From Bacillota bacterium (GTDB lineage Bacteria > Bacillota > Clostridia > DSM-8532), in assembly GCA_023415825.1 (NCBI GenBank), contig JAEZJF010000017.1:1-64000 (forward strand): 64,000 nt of DNA, in the 5' to 3' direction. Made by a program: the position numbers and the translations under genes. The notes below the pieces were generated by a model. The model ran no database searches. It was not told where the DNA came from and worked only from the letters and a program-made list of their open reading frames with translations. This document shows, piece by piece, positions 17,226 through 25,529 of this stretch; the stretch's first letter is position 1; every line of letters begins with the position of its first letter.

Positions 17226-18167
17226 TTACAGCTTTTCTGCGACCCTGAGCTTTGCGCTTCGTGCTCTCGGATTTTGTGTCAGTTCTTCCTCCGAGGGGGT
17301 TATGGGCTTTCGGGTAATGACCTTTAGTCTTGGCTCCACGCCGCAAACGCATTGAGGCAGGTCCTTAGGACAAATACAGCCCTGGGATTGCTGTTGAAAA
17401 GCTTTTTTAACAATTCGGTCCTCCAGCGAGTGAAAGGTGATAATAGCCACCCGTCCTCTGGGGCTTAACAGGTCGGTTACGTCTGATAGCAGATTTTCAA
17501 GCACCTCAAGCTCCCTGTTAACGGCGATCCTGATAGCCTGGAAAGTCCGTTTTGCGGGATGAGGGCCTTCTCGTCTGGCTGCAGCCGGTATCGCGGCCTT
17601 GATGATGTCAACCAGTTCCCCTGTTGTGTTTATCTTTTGTGTTTCACGATTCTTGACAATGAACTCGGCTATTCTTGATGCCCATTTTTCCTCACCATAA
17701 TCCCTTATGATCCGGAATAAATCTGCCCGGCTCCAGGTATTCACCAGAGCTTGAGCATCGAAAGCATCGTTTTGATTCATGCGCATATCAAGAGGAGCAT
17801 CATGCTGGTAGGAAAAGCCTCTCTCCCCCTCATCCAGTTGATGAGAGGAAACGCCTAAATCCAGGAGCACACCGTCAACAGAATCTCTCTTTTGTGATTG
17901 AATGACTTCTCTTATGTTTTCAAAGTTCGTTTGCATAATGACAAACCGGGCTTTGGTTTCAATACTGGAAAGCCTTTTACTTGCAGCATTCACAGCATTT
18001 TGGTCCTGGTCTATACCTATCAAAAGGCCATTTTGGCCAAGACGTCTTAGAATTTCAGAGGAATGTCCTGCACCGCCCATCGTTCCATCTATATAGACAC
18101 CGTCCTGACGGATATTCAGGAATTCTATGCACTCCTCCAGCATAATGGGCTTGTGTTCGAACTCCAT
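17226..18167 (-). CDS. rsmH: 16S rRNA (cytosine1402-N4)-methyltransferase
   Basis: 313-residue SAM-dependent methyltransferase (MraW). HKPIMLEECIEFLNI opens the protein; YIDGTMGGAGHS is the SAM loop; GVLLDLGVSSHQLDEGERGF and LDMRMNQ are family signatures; FHSLEDRIVKKAF lies in the C-terminal half, followed by the Cys-rich QGCICPKDLPQCVCG stretch. It follows mraZ by 17 bp and should be in the same transcript, under MraZ control. Confidence 0.97.
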   Translation of the reverse strand: MEFEHKPIMLEECIEFLNIRQDGVYIDGTMGGAGHSSEILRRLGQNGLLIGIDQDQNAVNAASKRLSSIETKARFVIMQTNFENIREVIQSQKRDSVDGVLLDLGVSSHQLDEGERGFSYQHDAPLDMRMNQNDAFDAQALVNTWSRADLFRIIRDYGEEKWASRIAEFIVKNRETQKINTTGELVDIIKAAIPAAARREGPHPAKRTFQAIRIAVNRELEVLENLLSDVTDLLSPRGRVAIITFHSLEDRIVKKAFQQQSQGCICPKDLPQCVCGVEPRLKVITRKPITPSEEELTQNPRARSAKLRVAEKL

Positions 18168-18184
18168 GAGGTTTTCCTCTTCTC

Positions 18185-18607
18185 TTAAAAATCAATGTCC
18201 AATGACTCAAGTAATGTGCCGATGTCTTCCACTTCTGCTCCCTTGATGTTATCAGGGCTCCAAATTTCAATGCGGTTGACAGTTCCAATGAAGACCACTT
18301 CTTTTTGAAGCTCTGCTTTTTCTCGGAGTTCCTGAGGAATCAGTATGCGTCCCTGGCTGTCCATATCGCAATTGGTCGCGTTGGAAGAAAAATGTCGGAT
18401 GATCATACGGCTGTCTTTCTTAGATGTAGGAAGCTGTTGGAGTTTTTCAACGAACTTTTTCCATTCGTCCATGGGGTAGATGTAAAGGCTCTTGTCTTCA
18501 GAACCCCTGGTGAGTACGAACCGATCTCCAAGATCACCGCGGAATGCTGCCGGCACAAACACACGACCTTTAGGGTCCAATGCATTTGTATACTTTCCAA
18601 TCAGCAA
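18185..18607 (-). CDS. mraZ: Transcriptional regulator MraZ
   Basis: 140 residues from TTG 18607. Two SpoVT/AbrB-like MraZ repeats are present: LIGKYTNALDPKGRVFVPAA and, 60 residues later, CDMDSQGRILIPQELREKA, each with the DxxGR signature. MraZ forms a ring that binds direct repeats in its own promoter and represses the dcw operon. The frame is open six codons further (GTG 18625), but TTG 18607 gives the normal family start and is preceded by GGAGGTGAG. Three direct GTGGNG repeats lie directly upstream. Confidence 0.95.
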   Translation of the reverse strand: MLIGKYTNALDPKGRVFVPAAFRGDLGDRFVLTRGSEDKSLYIYPMDEWKKFVEKLQQLPTSKKDSRMIIRHFSSNATNCDMDSQGRILIPQELREKAELQKEVVFIGTVNRIEIWSPDNIKGAEVEDIGTLLESLDIDF

Positions 18608-18619
18608 CCGCCTCACCTC

Positions 18620-18645
18620 CACCACTTTGCTCCACTCGTCCCCAC
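18620..18645 (-). promoter_or_regulatory. MraZ operator: three GTGGNG repeats at 10-bp spacing
   Basis: On the minus strand GTGGGG (18640-18645), GTGGAG (18630-18635) and GTGGTG (18620-18625) are spaced exactly 10 bp apart, one helical turn. They lie between the -10 box and the ribosome site of mraZ. MraZ is known to bind short tandem G-rich repeats of this kind in its own promoter. Confidence 0.8.
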
Positions 18646-18654
18646 TTCACTTGT

Positions 18655-18683
18655 ATTCTACTCCTAGTATCGACACCCGTCAA
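18655..18683 (-). promoter_or_regulatory. mraZ (dcw cluster) promoter
   Basis: On the minus strand TTGACG (18678-18683), a 17-bp spacer and TAGAAT (18655-18660). Each hexamer has one mismatch to the vegetative consensus. The operator repeats begin about 10 bp after the -10 box, so bound MraZ would block initiation or early elongation. Confidence 0.8.
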
Positions 18684-18705
18684 CCCCTTCATTAGGCTCA
18701 TAGGC

Positions 18706-18745
18706 ACAAAAAAGAAGACGTCTCATCTGAAACGTCTTCTTCGCT
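18706..18745 (-). terminator. Terminator of the lgt-rodA transcript
   Basis: Arms AGAAGACGT (18713-18721) and ACGTCTTCT (18732-18740). On the minus strand TTTTTTG follows. It separates rodA from mraZ, so the dcw genes form an independent unit. The rest of the 18746-18884 gap is AT-rich with no gene seen. Confidence 0.85.
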
Positions 18746-18884
18746 TTTAGCATTCTGTACAACCTCATACTACATATTGTATGATTGAATCCAATTCACT
18801 ACAAAATATGCATTTGAAGCTTTTCCCATATTTTCTAGAGAGCTGGGTTTATTGTTTTTTTGTAATATAAATTTAATATTAGAC

Positions 18885-20018
18885 CTATTGCACTTCAAAC
18901 ATGGGTCGCTGTCGACGCATGGAAATACTTACAATAATACCAACAGCAATATAGTTAACTATTACGGAAGAACCCCCATAACTGATAAAGGGAAGGGGTA
19001 TTCCTGTCACAGGCAACATACCAAGATTCATGCCCACATTCTCTACAAAGTGAAAAAGAAACATGGCCATAAGCCCTATGACAATATAAGCACCATACTT
19101 ATCCTTTGCAAAGCGGGAAATATAAAGACATCTTAATAAAAAGACAAGAAAAAGAACAATAACCGCTACCGCTCCGATAAAGCCCCATTCTTCACCAATG
19201 ACCGCAAAAATGGAATCTGTGGCTGAAGCAGGAACATTCTTGGCTGCTTTCTCACTGCCAGGCTCAACACCTGTAAGTGTACCGGATCCGATATATCGAA
19301 TGGACATGAGCACATGATAGGCCGCATCTGTCGCATACGCTTCAGGATTCAAAAAGGAGAGTATACGGTTGATCTGGAAGGATTTAAACACCTTTTCCAA
19401 GACACTAAACCAGAGAATCGGCAAGGCTACAAGGGCCGCACCCGCTCCGATGAGCAGAACACGGTAACGTATACCAAAAACAAAAATCATACAGGCTAGC
19501 ATAAACATATAGACAACGGAGGTCCCAAAGTCAGGCTGCAGGAGAACCAATCCAATAAGGCTTCCCGCCGAGGCTATAAGCCAGAGATAATTTAAACCGC
19601 CGTTGCCCTGCTTAATCCGTTCAAAAAAGACCGCTGTGACAATGGTCAGCGTTACCTTGCCCAGTTCAGAGGGTTGAAAAGATAAAGGCCCTAAGAGTAT
19701 CCAGCCATTGGTGCCAACTTCTTCCCGTCCCGAACCGGCCACCAGAACAAATATCAAAAGAAAAACTGTTCCTATATAGGCAGGGATACTCAAAAACTTC
19801 AAATCCTTATAGTCGATCATCATAATGAGCACCAGGCAGGCCATACCGATAATAGATGCCACCAATTGCTTGGAGAATAATGATGGCTGGCCTTTGTGGA
19901 TGGCTACACTTCTGACAGCTAACAGGCCAATCAGATTAAGAGCGAGGACAACCCCGATCAGAAACCAATCGATATTTTTAATTAGTGATGGGCCTTTATT
20001 TTTTTCTATGGTTACCAT
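18885..20018 (-). CDS. rodA: RodA-type SEDS peptidoglycan glycosyltransferase
   Basis: 377 residues, about ten membrane segments. SEDS marks: NGWILLGPLSFQPSELGKVT, LVLLQPDFGTSVVYMFML, the loop with NRILSFLNPEA and YHVLMSIRYIGSGTLTG, then GEEWGFIGA, GMNLGMLPVTGIPLPFISYG. It presumably polymerises glycan strands for elongation together with a class A/B PBP encoded elsewhere. Assigned to RodA rather than FtsW because it is outside the dcw cluster and has the short N-terminus and NIDW opening common in RodA. It starts 7 bp after lgt. Confidence 0.87.
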   Translation of the reverse strand: MVTIEKNKGPSLIKNIDWFLIGVVLALNLIGLLAVRSVAIHKGQPSLFSKQLVASIIGMACLVLIMMIDYKDLKFLSIPAYIGTVFLLIFVLVAGSGREEVGTNGWILLGPLSFQPSELGKVTLTIVTAVFFERIKQGNGGLNYLWLIASAGSLIGLVLLQPDFGTSVVYMFMLACMIFVFGIRYRVLLIGAGAALVALPILWFSVLEKVFKSFQINRILSFLNPEAYATDAAYHVLMSIRYIGSGTLTGVEPGSEKAAKNVPASATDSIFAVIGEEWGFIGAVAVIVLFLVFLLRCLYISRFAKDKYGAYIVIGLMAMFLFHFVENVGMNLGMLPVTGIPLPFISYGGSSVIVNYIAVGIIVSISMRRQRPMFEVQ

Positions 20019-20024
20019 GTTGTA

Positions 20025-21023
20025 TCATCCTTGTATTTCATCATCCGCGCCCTCTTTAATTGTCTCTTCGTTAGCTTGTTCTTCATCGGCATCATCCTGG
20101 GGCACATCAGAAAGCGATTCCGCTACCTTTTCATCTTCCTTTTCCAGTTCCTCAAGTACTTCCGCATAAGCACTGGGAGCTGTTTCCATGGCATTTTCCT
20201 CCTGGCGCAGCGCACGCTTCCTAAGATAAATAAACCAGACAAGCGCACCTACAAAAACAAGCATCGCAAAGACCTGGTTATAGCGAATACCATCAACACC
20301 GAATTCATCGGTTCTTAAGAACTCCAGCGTAAAGCGTACAAGGCTGTACAGCATCAAGTAGGCGGCAAATACGCTTCCTCTGACCTTGTTCTTTTTACGA
20401 AGCCGGAGCAGTATGACGAATACCAGAATATTTAGAAGCGATTCGTACAAAAATGTTGGGTGAACAAGCCTCGAGCCGTCTACTCCGGATGACGGGAACC
20501 GTTGAATAATGCTTCCGGTCATGCCCCAGGGAAGATCGGTATTAGACCCATATAACTCCTGATTGGCAAAGTTACCCCAGCGGCCGATAGCTTGCGCAAG
20601 CGGCAGGTAGACACAGGCAAAATCCATGAGGTGCAGCATATCCACCTTTTTTCTGCGAGAGTAAAATACAACCGAAAGGACGGCACCAATAATTGCACCA
20701 TAAATAGCAAGGCCGCCCTCCCAGACCCTGAAAATGCCCAAAAGATCATTTTTAAAGGAATCCCAGGTAAACACCACGAAAAAGAGCCGCGCAAAAACTA
20801 TGGAAACCGGCAGAGCAATCAGGAACATGTCAATAAAATCATCCTCTTTGATGCCGAATTTCTTTGTCTGCCTTGTAGCCAAGGCCAGCGCAACCATAAT
20901 GGCCGTGGCAATAATAATACCATACCAATGAACGGTGATGGCCCTGTCTCCCAGAGGAATTTCAAAGGCAACAGGATTAATATTCAGGTGGATACCCAGT
21001 TTCGGAAATTCAATAAATTCCAT
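20025..21023 (-). CDS. lgt: Prolipoprotein diacylglyceryl transferase with acidic C-terminal tail
   Basis: 332-residue membrane enzyme that attaches diacylglycerol to the lipobox Cys of prolipoproteins. HWYGIIIATAIMVALALA lies near the N-terminus; the signature AQAIGRWGNFANQELYG (about 140-156) and HPTFLYESLLN follow; RFTLEFLRTDEFG is in the last third. Seven membrane segments are expected. About 50 residues beyond the usual end form an acidic tail (EVLEELEKEDEKVAESLSD, then more D/E), not needed for the core enzyme. It may serve the lipoprotein at 53155. Confidence 0.95.
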   Translation of the reverse strand: MEFIEFPKLGIHLNINPVAFEIPLGDRAITVHWYGIIIATAIMVALALATRQTKKFGIKEDDFIDMFLIALPVSIVFARLFFVVFTWDSFKNDLLGIFRVWEGGLAIYGAIIGAVLSVVFYSRRKKVDMLHLMDFACVYLPLAQAIGRWGNFANQELYGSNTDLPWGMTGSIIQRFPSSGVDGSRLVHPTFLYESLLNILVFVILLRLRKKNKVRGSVFAAYLMLYSLVRFTLEFLRTDEFGVDGIRYNQVFAMLVFVGALVWFIYLRKRALRQEENAMETAPSAYAEVLEELEKEDEKVAESLSDVPQDDADEEQANEETIKEGADDEIQG

Positions 21024-21106
21024 AATTTAAAACCTCCCATCATTAAAACCCACACATTCGGTTTTTCTATATTCTATCATGCCATGATTTTCTTCACCGA
21101 ATTTTT

Positions 21107-22384
21107 TTATTGTTGCGGATTAATTACCGACAAAGCGGCGGCATTATTAAAAACCTCATGCAGCGCTTTGTTTGTATAGTCCGCATCCAACTCCTCGTAA
21201 ACCTTGCCCACTTCGAAGTATGAAGTACCGTTAAAGAAAGAATCCATAATTTCACGGGCGATATTCTCAACTGAATTAAGGCTTCTGATAAACATACCTT
21301 CATGGGCCTTTTTAATTCTATTGAAGTCTTCGGGGCTGATTCCTTTTGCTGTAACCTCTTTCAATGCCTCGGAAATAATTCCGGCTGTCTTCTTTGGATC
21401 CGGGGACTGTCCTCCCCAGGCTACATAGCCGTAGCCCTGATCCAGCGATGCCTCATACCTGAAGGAATCATTAATGAGACCTTCCTCATAAAGCCGGTTA
21501 TAAAGCGGCGAGCTTCTGCCCATGGTATCGGATAAAACAATACCCAATGCAATTCGCCTTTTCAGAAGTTCAACTCCGGATACCCGTACATTATCCTTGA
21601 TGCCCATATAAAACAACGGCATGGATACCGCAAGCTTCTGCTCCTTGTAATCCTTATTGAGCTCTGGAGGCTCTTGAGGATACTTTTTTTCCACCTTGCC
21701 CTTATCTTTAAATTGTATCATATTATCAACAATTGAAAAGACTTTATCAGGCTCAAGATCTCCCACTACCACAACCACCATGTTGGAGGGCGTGTAAAAG
21801 GTATTATAGCAGTCGTAAAGGAGCTCTTTGGTAATTTTTGAGATACTCTCTATGGAACCTGCGATTTCCAGCTTTACAGGGTGGCTGACATACAGGCAAT
21901 CCAGCAAATTAAAGAATACCCGCCAGTCAGCATTATCCTCGTACATCCGGATTTCCTGGCCGATGATGCCCTTTTCTTTTTCCACATTCTCATCGGTAAG
22001 CCATGGCTTTTGGACATAGCCTAGCAGCATCTTAAAATTGTCGTCAAAAAGATCGGTGCAGGAAAAATAATATACTGTTTGGTTAAAAGCCGTAAAGGCA
22101 TTGGGTGAAGACCCTAACAGGGAAAACTTGTCCAGCATGTTCCCGTCCTCTTGTTCAAAAAGCTTGTGCTCAAGAAAATGGGCAATTCCGTCGGGCACTT
22201 CTATTTCCTTGTCATTTCCCTGAACCTTGAAAACATTGTCAATGGAGCCGTAGCTGGTACCGAACATAGCGGTTTTCTTGTTGTAACCGGGTTTTTTAAC
22301 AAGGAAAGCCTTAAGGCCTGAATGGTGCTCATACTCATATAAGGTTTCACCCAGTCTTTCATATTCTATGGTGCTATAATTCAT
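21107..22384 (-). CDS. M16 family zinc peptidase (YmfH-like)
   Basis: 425 residues with the inverted zinc motif intact: GIAHFLEHKLFEQEDG (HxxEH) near residue 66, followed about 75 residues later by the distal Glu region ENVEKEKGIIGQEIRMYED. Two M16 domains span the length. Paired with the upstream gene whose zinc motif is missing, as in the B. subtilis ymfF-ymfH pair. ATG overlaps the upstream stop by 4 bp. Substrate unknown; a role in peptide or signal processing is inference. Confidence 0.88.
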   Translation of the reverse strand: MNYSTIEYERLGETLYEYEHHSGLKAFLVKKPGYNKKTAMFGTSYGSIDNVFKVQGNDKEIEVPDGIAHFLEHKLFEQEDGNMLDKFSLLGSSPNAFTAFNQTVYYFSCTDLFDDNFKMLLGYVQKPWLTDENVEKEKGIIGQEIRMYEDNADWRVFFNLLDCLYVSHPVKLEIAGSIESISKITKELLYDCYNTFYTPSNMVVVVVGDLEPDKVFSIVDNMIQFKDKGKVEKKYPQEPPELNKDYKEQKLAVSMPLFYMGIKDNVRVSGVELLKRRIALGIVLSDTMGRSSPLYNRLYEEGLINDSFRYEASLDQGYGYVAWGGQSPDPKKTAGIISEALKEVTAKGISPEDFNRIKKAHEGMFIRSLNSVENIAREIMDSFFNGTSYFEVGKVYEELDADYTNKALHEVFNNAAALSVINPQQ

Positions 22385-23691
22385 ACAGTCCCCTCCTCTT
22401 GGGCCTTACTGCCGTCAGGCTTCAGGAAATAAACAGTATCAAGTTGAACATTTTGAGCGACCCGGACCACATCGTCAAGGGTGACGCTCTTGAATTTTTC
22501 AGCCATGGATTCAAAATCATCACCGCTCTCAATGAGATGCTGGCTCAGGAAGAAGTCTACTATTGTCCCCTGACCGTCCTGCATAGCTTTCATACCTGTT
22601 TCTAAGGCATTTAGTGAAGCACTGATTTCCTCCTTAGAAATATTGCCCTTTTTCATGTCATCTACCTGCTTAAGGATGATCTCTTCAGCCTTGCTGCGGT
22701 TCTCAGCCTCAATCCCGCTCATGATCACCATAAGGCCTTTATATTTTTCAAGTACGGACTGGGCGTAGTAGGCGAGGCTCGCTTTTTCCCTGACATTTTG
22801 GAAGAGCTTTGAGTGAATGTCACCGCCCAAGATACCGTTGTAAACAACCATGGGGAAGTAATCCGGTGAGGAAGGCTCGATATGAGTGCGAAAACCCATG
22901 CATAATTTGCCTTGGGCGACATCCATGCTTTCATCTACACGTTTGACTTCTTGAACATCCTTTTGAACGCAGGTGGGTTCAATCTTTTTTATATCACCCC
23001 GGCCTACTGCGAGAAAGCTGTCCATAAAGCGCTGGATACTGCTATCATCAACCTGTCCCGAAATGTATGCATAAGCAGGGTACGTATGCACCATCTCCTT
23101 GTAAAAGGTCAATGAGTTTTGAGGAGTCAAAAGCAGAACATCCTCCTCCAGGCCATCCTCCGGTATGGCATAGGGCTCTCCGCTGCACATTTCTTCAATA
23201 CACCGGGCAAATGAAAACCGCATTTTGTCATTAACTCTGCTTCGGATATAATCCACCATATTATCCCGCTCCTGCTTAAAGAGCGACTTTTTAAAGCCAT
23301 CCCCCTCTGTAAGCGGGTTTTCGAGCATACACATCAAAAGCTTGCTGCATTCATCAAAGAGTTTTTCGTCGTTGGTAAAACGATCTGAAATATGGGACAT
23401 ATGAAATCCTATGAACTGCAGCTCTCCTTTTTTTATAACACCACCGTCAAGATCTGCCCCATACAGCTCTTCGAGCTTTCTCTCAAGCTCATTTGCACTG
23501 GGGTAGCTCACACAGCCCCTTTTCATCATTAAAGGCAGGATTGCATTGCCGCTGGCTCTCTCTCTTTTTAAGCCATCTGCAAAAAAGATATCCACACGTG
23601 AGGTTTTAAATTTATCAGAGTTGATGCGATAAAACGTAACCCCATTTTTTACCCCAAGCTTTTCTGCAGTGGTCTTCCCAGGTGATCCCAT
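22381..23691 (-). CDS. M16 family peptidase-like protein without zinc motif (YmfF-like)
   Basis: 436 residues. The M16 fold is suggested by GVTFYRINSDKFKTSRVDIF at the start and NGILGGDIHSKLFQNVREKASLAYYA in the second half. Where HxxEH should be, it reads GNAILPLMMKRGCVSYPSAN, so it has no zinc site and is probably a non-catalytic partner of the adjacent M16 protein, as in heterodimeric M16 pairs. First gene of a likely four-gene unit with ymfH-like, lgt and rodA. Confidence 0.85.
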   Translation of the reverse strand: MGSPGKTTAEKLGVKNGVTFYRINSDKFKTSRVDIFFADGLKRERASGNAILPLMMKRGCVSYPSANELERKLEELYGADLDGGVIKKGELQFIGFHMSHISDRFTNDEKLFDECSKLLMCMLENPLTEGDGFKKSLFKQERDNMVDYIRSRVNDKMRFSFARCIEEMCSGEPYAIPEDGLEEDVLLLTPQNSLTFYKEMVHTYPAYAYISGQVDDSSIQRFMDSFLAVGRGDIKKIEPTCVQKDVQEVKRVDESMDVAQGKLCMGFRTHIEPSSPDYFPMVVYNGILGGDIHSKLFQNVREKASLAYYAQSVLEKYKGLMVIMSGIEAENRSKAEEIILKQVDDMKKGNISKEEISASLNALETGMKAMQDGQGTIVDFFLSQHLIESGDDFESMAEKFKSVTLDDVVRVAQNVQLDTVYFLKPDGSKAQEEGTV

Positions 23692-23871
23692 TTTAAATCC
23701 CTCCTATTTTCGCGCTTCACTATGTGAAGCTTATTGTCATCCATCCCCTGTATTTTTTCTTTTTACTAAACTATTATACCTTAAAGACGGTCATAATTGG
23801 AAACGGATGCTGCTTTCTCTTTGGCACCCCTCTATTCTTCTTTAAGCTGAGAGATAACCTTCATTTAGGGA

Positions 23872-23909
23872 TAATGGTGCTTGATTAGAATTCCATTAGA
23901 GCACCATTA
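23872..23909. repeat. Inverted repeat upstream of the DUF4097 gene
   Basis: Perfect 10-bp arms TAATGGTGCT (23872-23881) and AGCACCATTA (23900-23909) with an 18-nt spacer, in the 299-bp divergent gap 23692-23990. It could be an operator or an RNA hairpin 80 bp before the start codon. Nothing else is recognised in the gap. Confidence 0.6.
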
Positions 23910-23990
23910 AACTATCCTTTAGCGCCTTGTTTCCCACCTTTCCTTCTGGTATAGTCAATGGTGTTTCCAGATAAAGTCAGGTGGTGTGGT

Positions 23991-25328
23991 ATGACGCGTA
24001 CAGATTTCTTAATGAAGCTTTTTGATGCTCTCGAGGGCTTACCAAGTGAGGTAAGAACCGAAATTATCAGTGAATACCAGGAATATTTCAGGTCCGAAGA
24101 AGAAACAGGAAGAACAGAGGAAAACATTATTGCCTCATTGGGCGATCCTGTCGCCTTGGCGCAAGTCATTAAAAACAGAAAAGGCTTTACTCCTCAATCT
24201 GATCCAATAAACATGAGAAAACCACGCTCTTCCAGGCGCTTTGTCACCTGGGTTATTGTTGCCATGATCATGATGGGGGTTTTTGGAGGCATCGGGTCGG
24301 CTATTAAAATGGTTGTAAAGGGAGGTTTTGATAAAATGTTATTTGGAGTGGGCACCCAATATGATGTAAATGATGTGAAAGAGGTAAATTGGGATAACGC
24401 AAAGACAATAGAAATTCATACAACCAGTACGGACACCACTCTGTTCTCAGCTCAAACAGAGAAAGTGAAAGCTGCCCTGACCGGGAGCGTTAAGACAACA
24501 AATCCGGATGCTGTTCCAACCCTTGAAATCAAGCAATCCGGGGACACGATCTCAATTATTGAAAAACGTAAGGTCACCAGCATTATAGGCTTTTATTCCA
24601 GTAATGTGAAGCTTGATATCAGCATTCCGGAAAGCTTTAACGGCGTCGTTGCTTACAATGGTACGTCCGGTAACTTTACCTCTTCAAACCTCAAGCTGAA
24701 GACACTGCGCCTAGACCTTTCTTCGGGCGATGTGGACCTTGAAAATATTTCCCTCGAAGAGGATTTCTTTGTCTCCTCTACATCAGGGAATACAGAAATT
24801 CATGGTCTTCAAGCGAAAGCGGCTACATTAAAAGCTACTTCCGGAGATAAGGAATTCCTTGATTTCTCCGTCTCAGGAGACATTCATATTTTATCTCATT
24901 CGGGCAATACCAGGATTGAGAATTTAAACTGCAAACAGATCATTCTGGAAAGTACCTCCGGTGATATCAAGGCCGAAAAGAGCAAGGTGGATCTTTTCTC
25001 GGTCAATAGTTCTTCGGGCAACATTACCCTTAAGGATTTGGAGGGTGCCGCACGGGTTAAATCAACATCCGGAAATATTGAGGTTCTTTATCAGCTTCTG
25101 GTAGGCGAGGTCAATCTATCGGCCACCAGCGGTAATATCAAGCTTTCCGTCCCCTCCGGAAGCGGATTCGACCTGGAAGCACGCTCTTCCTCCGGCAATA
25201 TAGACTGTGCTTTTGATTTGGAGCATGAAACCCGCAGTAAAGGAAAGCTTCAGGGTGTTCATGGATCAGGTGAGGTTCCTGTCACATTAGCTGTCACATC
25301 GGGGAACATTAAAGTTATGAAGAAATAA
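23991..25328 (+). CDS. HAAS/DUF1700 plus DUF4097 beta-strand repeat membrane protein
   Basis: 445 residues. The N-terminal 70 residues (MTRTDFLMKLFDALEGLPSE, then EIISEYQEYF and ASLGDPVALA) match the HAAS/DUF1700 helical domain often linked to PadR regulation. One membrane segment follows (VTWVIVAMIMMGVFGGIGSA, about 82-101). The rest is a DUF4097 beta-helix with about ten rungs of SGN/SGD turns (TSGNFTSS, SSGDVDLEN, TSGNTEIHG, HSGNTRIEN, and so on). Likely an envelope-stress or adhesin-like protein; function inferred only. ATG 23991 follows AGGTGGTG; the in-frame ATG at 23958 lacks a ribosome site. Confidence 0.85.
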   Translation: MTRTDFLMKLFDALEGLPSEVRTEIISEYQEYFRSEEETGRTEENIIASLGDPVALAQVIKNRKGFTPQSDPINMRKPRSSRRFVTWVIVAMIMMGVFGGIGSAIKMVVKGGFDKMLFGVGTQYDVNDVKEVNWDNAKTIEIHTTSTDTTLFSAQTEKVKAALTGSVKTTNPDAVPTLEIKQSGDTISIIEKRKVTSIIGFYSSNVKLDISIPESFNGVVAYNGTSGNFTSSNLKLKTLRLDLSSGDVDLENISLEEDFFVSSTSGNTEIHGLQAKAATLKATSGDKEFLDFSVSGDIHILSHSGNTRIENLNCKQIILESTSGDIKAEKSKVDLFSVNSSSGNITLKDLEGAARVKSTSGNIEVLYQLLVGEVNLSATSGNIKLSVPSGSGFDLEARSSSGNIDCAFDLEHETRSKGKLQGVHGSGEVPVTLAVTSGNIKVMKK

Positions 25329-25394
25329 ACCCCTCCCGCTTTGAAAAGAAACAGATAGATAGACTTAGACCAAAAAAGGATAAGAGTATGTATA

Positions 25395-25438
25395 AAGAAA
25401 CGTCACAAAAGGATGAATCCTTATTTGTGACGTTTCTT
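25395..25438 (+). terminator. Long hairpin after the DUF4097 gene
   Basis: Perfect 15-bp arms AAGAAACGTCACAAA (25395-25409) and TTTGTGACGTTTCTT (25424-25438), with a small AGGAT/ATCCT stem nested in the loop. It sits between convergent genes. There is no long T run, so termination efficiency is uncertain. Confidence 0.6.
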
Positions 25439-25463
25439 ATTGTGAATACAACAAGGTTCCCGG

Positions 25464-25504
25464 GACCCGCTCGCAATCTTTGATTGTGTAAGCGGGTGGG
25501 GTTC
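25464..25504 (-). repeat. Diverged copy of the dispersed hairpin repeat
   Basis: On the minus strand CCCACCCGCTTACACAATCA then AAGATTGCGAGCGGGTCCC. The stem CCCGCT..AGCGGG shows compensatory changes relative to CCCGTT..AACGGG in the copies at 1611 and 13774, so the hairpin is kept while the sequence drifts. It lies just downstream of the ahcY stop. Confidence 0.65.
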
Positions 25505-25529
25505 TTATATTCATAGGTTGAGGTTGTCC

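Noticed and set aside
17167..17352. A basic 61-residue minus-strand frame across the rsmH end
   Set aside because: Mostly an alternative frame of the rsmH 3' end; it has no ribosome site, and its extension lies in the repeat array.
20592..21179. A 195-codon plus-strand frame
   Set aside because: Antisense to lgt and its leader; composition rich in N, K and H without family resemblance.
23912..24169. An 85-codon minus-strand frame
   Set aside because: Overlaps the start of the DUF1700/DUF4097 gene in antisense, with no ribosome site.
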